A stretch of 11,982 nucleotides of DNA from Helicobacteraceae bacterium (GTDB taxonomy: Bacteria; Campylobacterota; Campylobacteria; Campylobacterales; SZUA-545), in assembly GCA_031276985.1 (NCBI GenBank), contig JAISMA010000022.1:1-11982 (forward strand). Direction: 5' to 3'. The notes under the pieces were generated by a model, which saw nothing but the letters and a program-made list of their open reading frames with translations, was not told the DNA's origin and made no database searches. The translations under genes were made by a program, and so were the position numbers. Each line of letters begins with the position of its first letter. Within the stretch, counting starts at the first letter, position 1. Shown here piece after piece: positions 6,829 through 11,982 of the stretch.

Positions 6829-7215
6829 TCACTTCCCATCGGCGACGTCGATAACCTCGACGTCTATTATATTATCATCCTTGCGCGGAGGCTTGTCGCT
6901 TGTCGCCATAATAGCGGACGCCACAACCAAGATTAAGCCTATCGCGTCGCCTAAAAATCCGGGCATTACAAGCAAAAACGCGCCGATTATTCTCAATGAA
7001 AACGCGCGCGATAAAAGATTGGCGGAGAGCCTATTTTGCATAACCTTCCAAAGACTTTCCCTAAACGTGGATGGCATTTCTATAAATACCAAAACCCCAA
7101 AAACCGCGCTGAATCCTATCTCGATAAAAACCATAAAAACCTCCATAACGGAAGCCAAATATACGGTAGCCGCGAGTTCGGCGATAAAATAAAGCCAAAA
7201 GAGCGTTATTTTCAT
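6829..7215 (-). CDS. fxsA: FxsA family membrane protein
   Basis: A 128-residue inner-membrane protein. Hydrophobic segments lie at about residues 3-24, 26-46 and 74-104. The motif LLVMPGFLGDAIGLILV (81-97) matches the FxsA signature of PGF[LI][TS]D-x-x-G followed by a hydrophobic run. FxsA in E. coli was named for suppressing F-plasmid exclusion of phage T7; its normal role is unknown. The C-terminus (105-128) is charged and cytoplasmic, with an acidic DDNIIDVEVIDV stretch. AAAAAGG lies 8 nt before the ATG at 7215. The gene is 25 nt after murI and 53 nt before pabA, and so sits in the middle of the minus-strand operon. Family assignment is fairly sure from the PGFLGD motif and topology. Confidence 0.83.
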   Translation of the reverse strand: MKITLFWLYFIAELAATVYLASVMEVFMVFIEIGFSAVFGVLVFIEMPSTFRESLWKVMQNRLSANLLSRAFSLRIIGAFLLVMPGFLGDAIGLILVVASAIMATSDKPPRKDDNIIDVEVIDVADGK

Positions 7216-7240
7216 CTAAAAAACCTTTTTCGCTCGTTAA

Positions 7241-7984
7241 TTAAGGCAAATTTAGCCATTGCGCGGCGACCTCTTTTAAGCGATTGACGTTTTCGGACGC
7301 AAAAAACTTAATTTGCGTTTCGTCCGCGCCGCCAAACGCTAGATTATTAGCCTTCAAATACTCCGCGATCGCCTCGCCGCTATGAACGAGTTTCGCGCCC
7401 GCAAACCAAGCGCCAAGCGCCGTTTGCATAAGCGGATAATGCGTGCAACCCATAATAACCGCGTCAAACGCGCCCAGATCGCCAAAGTAACGCTTGAAGG
7501 CTTCTTGCGCGATCGCGCCGTCAAAAATACCCTCCTCGACAAGCGGGACTAAAAGCGGCGCGGGGACAGCCGTTACGTTTTCGTAGCCTTGCGCGGACAG
7601 CAGTTTTTGATAAACGCCCGATCCTATCGTGGCTCTAGTGCCAATCACCAAAACCCGATCGCGCTTTTTAACGCCGCCGTTTTTCAGCGCCAAAACGCCC
7701 GGCTCAATCACGCCCGCGACGGGAAAAGCCGCCTTGCGTCGTAATTCGTCCAGCGCGTACGCGCTTGCCGTGTTGCATGCCACAATCAGAACGTTTGGCT
7801 CGAATCCGCTTAAAAACTCCAGCGCCTCCAACGAATAACGCGCGATCGTGTTTTGATCTTTAGCGCCGTAAGGCACTCGCGCCGTGTCGCCGTAATAGAC
7901 GATCTCGTCGAACATCTTGTGCTTTATCAGCGATTTAACGACGCTCAAACCGCCTACGCCGCTGTCAAAAACCGCCGCCGTCAT
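7241..7984 (-). CDS. murI: glutamate racemase
   Basis: MurI converts L-glutamate to D-glutamate for peptidoglycan synthesis in the cytoplasm, without cofactor. The 247-residue length is normal. Both catalytic cysteines are present: Cys70 in VACNTASA and Cys180 in MGCTHYPL, the latter with His182. The N-terminal FDSGVGGLSV (residues 6-15) with the catalytic Asp7 and the YYGDTARVPYG segment (30-40) are also characteristic. The start overlaps the mscS stop as ATGA, with no strong Shine-Dalgarno, so it is probably translationally coupled. Two GCGATCGC octamers lie inside it, both coding Ala-Ile-Ala. Its place in an operon with a mechanosensitive channel and a likely envelope glycosyltransferase hints at an envelope theme, but that is inference. 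Identity is firm. Confidence 0.97.
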   Translation of the reverse strand: MTAAVFDSGVGGLSVVKSLIKHKMFDEIVYYGDTARVPYGAKDQNTIARYSLEALEFLSGFEPNVLIVACNTASAYALDELRRKAAFPVAGVIEPGVLALKNGGVKKRDRVLVIGTRATIGSGVYQKLLSAQGYENVTAVPAPLLVPLVEEGIFDGAIAQEAFKRYFGDLGAFDAVIMGCTHYPLMQTALGAWFAGAKLVHSGEAIAEYLKANNLAFGGADETQIKFFASENVNRLKEVAAQWLNLP

Positions 7985-9411
7985 TTCGTTTCGCCCGATA
8001 GCAGAATATTCGGCTCGTTTTTGAAACGGCGCAAAAGCTCCAGCGTCATCGCGCTTCTAATGCTAAGAATATCGCGGTACGGCGCGACGTACCACAGATA
8101 CATTCTCATCGCCTTGCCGTCGTCTTGAAGCATAAACTGAATCTTCGGGCGCATTCGCTTGCCGCGCATGGTGTAGCGATCGCGCAGTCTGTCGTATTGC
8201 AGCTTCGCCATTTCGATATAGCGCCCCGTTAGCGCGCTCACTGTTTCTTCGGTGATTTTGTTGATTCGCTCGAAATCGCTTTTGATCTCAAACGGAATCT
8301 CGATGAGATCGTAGAGCGTTTTCATCGTATCGTGCGTGTAGTTGTAGATCGCTTTTGTAAAGATGAAGTTATTCGGAATAAACACAATCCGCCCAGCCCG
8401 CTTGATTTCGGCGGCGTTATTGTGAGTGATATTTTCGTACAGCGTCAAGCTCATTGGCGATATGCCGATCACGTCGCCGATTACGGGTTGCGCGTCATAG
8501 ATCAAAATCCGATCGCCCACGACGACGGCGCCGCCAAAAACCAGCCTTAACCACGCGACGAAATTCAGCACCGCCTCTTTCATCACAATCGTCAAGCCAG
8601 CCGCCACAAAACCCACAAAAGTAAGCGCGTAAAGCAGGTTATCGATGTAATTAAAAATCAAAAACAGCGCGGCGATCGCCGCCGTAACGATATTAAGCAG
8701 TCTAATCCAAAACGCCGACGTCTCCGCGTCCATCGCGTATCGCCGAATGGCTCTCCGCGTTATCCACAGCGCCGCGACGATTGCCGCCAAAACGACGGCG
8801 ACGACGATAATATGCGTCAGCTCCTGCTCGCGGTAGTTTCTCTCGCTCGTTTCGATAAATCCGCCGATTGTGTCCAGCGCGCGCTCTTTTTGGTCGATCA
8901 GCCCTCGCGCAAGCTCAAAATAACGCTTATCCGATCGCGTCCGCTCCAAAAACTCCGCGTCGCCGTCTTGTCCCGCTTGCGCTTCGTACTCGTCAAGATA
9001 GGCAATCGCCAAAACGTACTCTTTTTCCAGCGATTTGAAACGCTCTTTTGCGCGTTCTAACTCGCGCCGATGAGTTTTGGCGATGAAATTTATAAGATTT
9101 ATGTTTATCTTGTCGGTTTGCGGCATGGAAAAATCGAGTAATTCCGAAAAGTTTTTTGGCAACGTTTCGTACGAGGCAAGTTGCGCTTCCAGCAAGATAA
9201 GCTCTTCGTTTAGCTCGCGCTCGCTTTTGGATCGCACGCGCAAAACGGCGATTTTTTTGTTCAGATCGTCGATTTTGGCTTTAAGCGCTTCGTATTCCGT
9301 ATGATTTTTGTAAGTGGCGATCCATATATTGCGATCGTTTAGATAGTCCGCTTTGGACGCGCCAAAACACGCGATCGCAAGCGCCGCAAGCGCCGCCAAA
9401 AGACGAATCAT
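7981..9411 (-). CDS. MscS-type mechanosensitive channel with periplasmic coiled-coil domain
   Basis: The 476-residue protein is longer than E. coli MscS (286). Residues 1-18 look like a signal peptide. Residues about 30-195 are charged, helical and coiled-coil-like, presumably periplasmic. Three membrane segments follow at about 199-219, 238-256 and 258-292. The last carries the Gly/Ala-rich pore helix (FVGFVAAGLTIVMKEAV) typical of MscS TM3. After it come VGDRILI and IGDVIGISPMSLTL, the beta domain, and RIVFIPNNFIF, the usual [IV]-P-N-x-x-[IL] segment. Such channels open under hypo-osmotic stress to release solutes. The start overlaps the ligA stop and the end overlaps the murI start, both as ATGA. 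The extended N-terminus recalls MscK or YbdG-like relatives. Family is firm; gating and ion preference cannot be told. Confidence 0.9.
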   Translation of the reverse strand: MIRLLAALAALAIACFGASKADYLNDRNIWIATYKNHTEYEALKAKIDDLNKKIAVLRVRSKSERELNEELILLEAQLASYETLPKNFSELLDFSMPQTDKININLINFIAKTHRRELERAKERFKSLEKEYVLAIAYLDEYEAQAGQDGDAEFLERTRSDKRYFELARGLIDQKERALDTIGGFIETSERNYREQELTHIIVVAVVLAAIVAALWITRRAIRRYAMDAETSAFWIRLLNIVTAAIAALFLIFNYIDNLLYALTFVGFVAAGLTIVMKEAVLNFVAWLRLVFGGAVVVGDRILIYDAQPVIGDVIGISPMSLTLYENITHNNAAEIKRAGRIVFIPNNFIFTKAIYNYTHDTMKTLYDLIEIPFEIKSDFERINKITEETVSALTGRYIEMAKLQYDRLRDRYTMRGKRMRPKIQFMLQDDGKAMRMYLWYVAPYRDILSIRSAMTLELLRRFKNEPNILLSGETK

Positions 9412-11372
9412 AATCCTACGTCCGCGCTGAAATCTTCCCAGCCAATCACGCGAACGCCGAGAGTCTCCGCTTTTTGCAGTTTGCTTCCCGCGTTTTCGCC
9501 CGCGAAGAGAAAATCGGTTCTTTTGGAGACGCTTTCGCTAACGATCGCGCCAAGCGTTTCAAGTTTTGCCTTGATCGCCTCGCGCGGCAGGGCAAACGAT
9601 CCCGTAATAACGACGGTTTTGCCAAAAAAACGGGAATCTGCGGCGGCTTGCGCTTTTGGCGGCGCGACGGGGCGAATAATCGCCTTCAAAACGTCGATTC
9701 TTTCGCGGTTAATCTCCAAAAACTCCGCGATCGACTCGCTCGTCTCCGCGCCGAAACCTTCGATTGCCTCGTAATCGGCTCGCGTTTTTTGATCCCATTC
9801 GTCGCCGAATAATTTTGCGAGTTTTTTAGCCGCCGCTTCGCCGACGCGCTCTATGCCAAGCGCGTTGATAAACCGCCACAATTCGCTGTTTTCGATAGCT
9901 TTAATCGCCGAAAGCAGCGAGGAGATTCTGCGCTCTTTGAAGCCTTCAAGGTTTTCAAAACTTTGCTCGTTAAGCGCGAAAATATCCTCTATTTTGCGGA
10001 TTTTGCCCGCTTTGTAGAGCGTAGCCGCGATCTCCTTGCCAAAGCCGTCGATATTCAGCGCCCGCTTTGAAACGAAGTGCGACAGGCTGTTCAAAAGCCG
10101 CGCTTCGCAATCGAGATTTTGGCATTTCAAGATTGCGCCGTCTTCAAATAATTTCGCGCCGCACGAGGGGCATTTGGAAGGTTTTTCGATTGGCGTTTGC
10201 GTTCCGTCGCGCAAATCGCTCAACGCCCGAATCACTTTGGGAATCACGTCGCCGCTTCTAATCAGCGTGATCGCGTCGCCTATGCAAACGCCAAGCCGCG
10301 TTATTTCGTCAAAGTTGTGCAACGTTACCCGCTCGATCGTCGCGCCGTCGATATTAACCGCTTCAACGCCGCCGACGGGCGTTAGCGCGCCGGTGCGTCC
10401 CACCTGCCAATCGACGCTAATCAGGCGCGTTCGTTTTTCCACGGCGGGAAATTTATATGCCGCCGCCCAGCGCGGCGCTTTGATCGTCCAGCCCAGCCGA
10501 TCGCGCAAAGCCAGATCGTCGAGTTTAATTACCATTCCGTCAAGCTCCATATCCAGATCGCCGCGTTTTTGACGCATATCCGAATATGCCGCTTCAATCT
10601 CCTCCGCGCTCGCGCACAAGGTTCGCATAGCGATTGCGCGAAATCCAAGCGATTCAATCAGCCGCATCTGCTCAAAACCGCTTTTGGCGTTAAGCGATCC
10701 GCGTCCGATTCCCCACGGCAAAAAGACGAGATTGCGCTCGGCGACGATCTTGGGATCAAATTGGCGCAGGCTTCCGCTCGCGGCGTTGCGCGGATTGGCA
10801 AACGGCGGCTCGCCGCGTTGCGATCTGACGCGGTTAATCGCGTCGAATTCGTTTTTGTAGATTACGGTTTCGCCGCGAATCTCAATCAGCTCTTTGTGAT
10901 CGATGAAAAGCGGCGCGGCGCGTATGGCTTTGGCGTTGTTCAGGACGTTTTCGCCCTCGATCCCGTTGCCGCGCGTTACGGCGCGAATCAAAACGCCGCC
11001 GTCATAGACCAGCGAAAGGCTTGCGCCGTCGAATTTCGGCTCGCATGTGAACGTTAGATCGTTCGTCTCGGCGAGTTTTGCCACCCGCTTAATCCACGCT
11101 CGAAGCTCGTCGCCGTTAAACAGATCTTCAAGCGACCACATGCGCTCTAAATGCGCCGCCTTTTCAAACCCGTCCAAAAGCGCGCCGCCGACTCGTTGCG
11201 TGTGAGAAAGAGGAGAAATATCGTTTGGATGCGCGGTTTCATAGGCTACGACTTCGCGGTAAAGCGCGTCGTACTCGCTATCCGTCGCTATTGGCGCGTC
11301 GAAAACGTAATAGGCTCTAGCCCAGCGCTCAAGCGTTTTGATCGCTTCTTGATAGGCGTTTGGCGACAACAT
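9408..11372 (-). CDS. ligA: NAD-dependent DNA ligase
   Basis: LigA seals nicks in duplex DNA during replication and repair, using NAD+. At 654 residues it is of normal length and all domains are present. The Ia domain occupies about 1-70 and includes the YYVFDAPIATDSEYD segment. The adenylation domain carries the nucleotide-accepting Lys113 in KFDG (113-116) and the ELDGMVIKL motif (276-284). An OB fold follows at about 320-395, with GRTGALTPVGG. Four cysteines bind zinc (401, 404, 417, 422). Helix-hairpin-helix repeats lie at about 440-555. A BRCT domain at about 580-654 begins RFFGKTVVITGSF. The ATG at 11372 lies 12 nt after the regulator gene, with only a weak AGCGGG before it. The stop overlaps the mscS start. 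Identity is firm. Confidence 0.97.
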   Translation of the reverse strand: MLSPNAYQEAIKTLERWARAYYVFDAPIATDSEYDALYREVVAYETAHPNDISPLSHTQRVGGALLDGFEKAAHLERMWSLEDLFNGDELRAWIKRVAKLAETNDLTFTCEPKFDGASLSLVYDGGVLIRAVTRGNGIEGENVLNNAKAIRAAPLFIDHKELIEIRGETVIYKNEFDAINRVRSQRGEPPFANPRNAASGSLRQFDPKIVAERNLVFLPWGIGRGSLNAKSGFEQMRLIESLGFRAIAMRTLCASAEEIEAAYSDMRQKRGDLDMELDGMVIKLDDLALRDRLGWTIKAPRWAAAYKFPAVEKRTRLISVDWQVGRTGALTPVGGVEAVNIDGATIERVTLHNFDEITRLGVCIGDAITLIRSGDVIPKVIRALSDLRDGTQTPIEKPSKCPSCGAKLFEDGAILKCQNLDCEARLLNSLSHFVSKRALNIDGFGKEIAATLYKAGKIRKIEDIFALNEQSFENLEGFKERRISSLLSAIKAIENSELWRFINALGIERVGEAAAKKLAKLFGDEWDQKTRADYEAIEGFGAETSESIAEFLEINRERIDVLKAIIRPVAPPKAQAAADSRFFGKTVVITGSFALPREAIKAKLETLGAIVSESVSKRTDFLFAGENAGSKLQKAETLGVRVIGWEDFSADVGL

Positions 11373-11384
11373 GCCCGCTACGCT

Positions 11385-11861
11385 TTAGGCGACGACGGCT
11401 TCGCGCGCGCTAGTCGCGGCTACTTTGGACGTTTTATCGTCTTTGTTCGCTTTTGCGATTTTGGCGGCGCAACGCGCGCAGATTCCGTTGAAAATCAGAT
11501 CGCCTTCGTCAATTTTCGCGCCGTTTGGAATCTTGAGCGCCTTTTTGATCGCCTCGTAATCTACGTCGACGTCCAATATCTCGCCGCACTCGCTACAGAT
11601 CAAATGCGCGTGTTCCTTTTGCGCCAGTTCAAAAACCTGCCGCTCGCCCGCGATCGCCACCTCTTTGACGAGTCCGCGTTTGGTCAGCGCCGATAGGTTG
11701 TTGTATATGGTGGAGAGCGAAATCATCGGTTGCTCGCTTTTGAGCGCGCGATAGATCGCGTCGATCGTGGAATGCCCGCGGTTGGCAAGCTCTTCCATTA
11801 GCCGTATGCGTTGCGGCGTAGCCTTCAGCCCGCGCAAGTTGAGTTTGATTTTGTAATCCAC
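11385..11861 (-). CDS. Fur/PerR-family metal-dependent repressor
   Basis: The 158-residue protein has a winged-helix domain (about 8-68; LKATPQR at 12-18 and SLSTIYNNLSAL at 48-59) and a dimerisation domain. Two CxxC pairs (Cys89/92 and Cys128/131) would hold the structural zinc. Regulatory-metal ligands are His30, His84, His86 and Asp97. The position matching Asp85 of B. subtilis PerR is Glu78, as in Fur. Overall the wing and HAHLIC segment look PerR-like. A Lys/Ala-rich tail of about 25 residues follows the second CxxC. The start is taken as GTG at 11861. The frame is open to TTG at 11981, but the upstream part holds the promoter and terminator-like hairpin and does not resemble the family. 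First gene of the ligA operon, 12 nt from ligA, and probably autoregulated through the inverted repeat upstream. Confidence 0.88.
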   Translation of the reverse strand: MDYKIKLNLRGLKATPQRIRLMEELANRGHSTIDAIYRALKSEQPMISLSTIYNNLSALTKRGLVKEVAIAGERQVFELAQKEHAHLICSECGEILDVDVDYEAIKKALKIPNGAKIDEGDLIFNGICARCAAKIAKANKDDKTSKVAATSAREAVVA

Positions 11862-11863
11862 GT

Positions 11864-11883
11864 CTTTATTCCAACAAATAAAG
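11864..11883 (-). promoter_or_regulatory. perfect 7-6-7 inverted repeat, candidate operator
   Basis: On the minus strand the sequence is CTTTATT, a six-base spacer TGTTGG, then AATAAAG: two perfectly complementary arms. It lies between the TATAAT box and the GTG start of the Fur/PerR-family gene, so it would cover about +2 to +21 of the transcript. AT-rich inverted repeats of about 20 bp are typical targets of this family, and autoregulation is common in it. The same arms could pair in the mRNA and hide the only purine-rich ribosome-binding bases (AAUAAAG). The operator role is inferred from position and symmetry. Confidence 0.5.
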
Positions 11884-11891
11884 TTTTCGCG

Positions 11892-11897
11892 ATTATA
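11892..11897 (-). promoter_or_regulatory. -10 box of the ligA operon promoter
   Basis: The minus strand reads a consensus TATAAT here, 30 nt before the GTG start of the regulator gene. A start site about 7 nt downstream (near 11885) would give a very short leader. No -35 hexamer is clear at 17-nt spacing (AATCCG), but a TTTTT run precedes the box at 11910-11914, and Campylobacterota sigma-70 promoters often lack a -35 element. It is the best promoter match I found in the window. Confidence 0.5.
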
Positions 11898-11909
11898 GCC
11901 GTATTCGCC

Positions 11910-11933
11910 AAAAACGGATTTCCATCCGCTTTT
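11910..11933 (-). terminator. hairpin with flanking A/T runs, probable intrinsic terminator
   Basis: On the minus strand CGGAT, a GGAA loop and ATCCG form a perfect 5-bp stem, followed by TTTTT. The preceding AAAAG can pair with that T run (one G-T pair) to extend the stem to 10 bp. The structure is nearly symmetric, with TTTT following on the plus strand too, so it may work in both directions. It would end transcription of a minus-strand gene lying right of the window. It sits where the -35 region of the next promoter would be. Confidence 0.5.
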
Positions 11934-11982
11934 GCGGCGTAGCGCGGTTACGTCAAGAACGCCGAAAACAAAGGACGCCAAA

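Larger units (their letters stand above)
266..11657. repeat. dispersed GCGATCGC (HIP1-type) octamers, 13 copies
   Basis: The palindromic octamer GCGATCGC starts at 266, 1242, 1878, 1909, 5792, 5816, 6519, 7365, 7509, 8176, 8672, 9371 and 11650 by my reading. With equal base use a random 12-kb sequence would hold about 0.2 copies. All are inside genes: hemD, tig (3), the glycosyltransferase gene (2), pabA, murI (2), mscS (3) and the Fur/PerR-family gene. Eleven encode Ala-Ile-Ala in one reading phase; 1909 and 8176 lie in another phase, encoding Asp-Arg. The coordinates span the first to last copy. Confidence 0.8.

Noticed and set aside
11862..11981. N-terminal extension of the Fur/PerR-family gene to a TTG at 11981
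   Set aside because: The added 40 residues do not resemble the family. The stretch contains the TATAAT box, inverted repeat and terminator-like hairpin.

Overview
This window is a compact block of bacterial chromosome. Gene content and order (tig, clpP, a GGDEF-like gene, def, with hemD divergent upstream) match what I recall of Campylobacterota (Epsilonproteobacteria). The glycosyltransferase-like membrane protein next to pabA also looks like one from that phylum. Base composition looks roughly balanced, with heavy use of GCG, CGC and GCC codons, which is richer than the familiar Campylobacter and Helicobacter genomes. I cannot name a genus. I see no mobile element, CRISPR array, tRNA, rRNA, phage gene or defence system, and no stretch of more than 300 bases without a gene.

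Layout. (1) Positions 1-648, minus strand: the 5' part of hemD (uroporphyrinogen-III synthase), running off the left edge. (2) 649-785: the divergent promoter region of hemD and tig. (3) 786-4919, plus strand: tig, clpP, a degenerate GGDEF protein, def, a small exported protein and a small coiled-coil protein. From the GGDEF gene onward the genes overlap or nearly touch, so this is probably one transcription unit concerned mainly with nascent-protein handling (folding, proteolysis, deformylation). (4) 11861-4936, minus strand: a Fur/PerR-family regulator, ligA, an MscS-type channel, murI, fxsA, pabA/trpG and a multi-spanning glycosyltransferase-like protein. Gaps are 12, -4, -4, 25, 53 and -38 nt, so this is probably one seven-gene operon with the metal-dependent regulator first. 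(5) 11862-11982: the leader of that operon, with a terminator-like hairpin, a TATAAT -10 box and a perfect inverted repeat placed to act as an operator. The two operons converge at 4919/4936 with a 16-nt gap and no convincing terminator.

The genes are mostly housekeeping. The points worth a second look are these: a GGDEF protein that has lost both catalytic motifs but keeps an RxxD inhibitory-site motif; a PerR-like regulator with Glu where PerR has the oxidisable-site Asp, plus its apparent operator and its linkage to ligA; strong enrichment of the cyanobacterial HIP1 octamer GCGATCGC; a charged 44-residue tail on trigger factor; and two unrecognised small genes coupled to def. I found no clear new multi-gene system.
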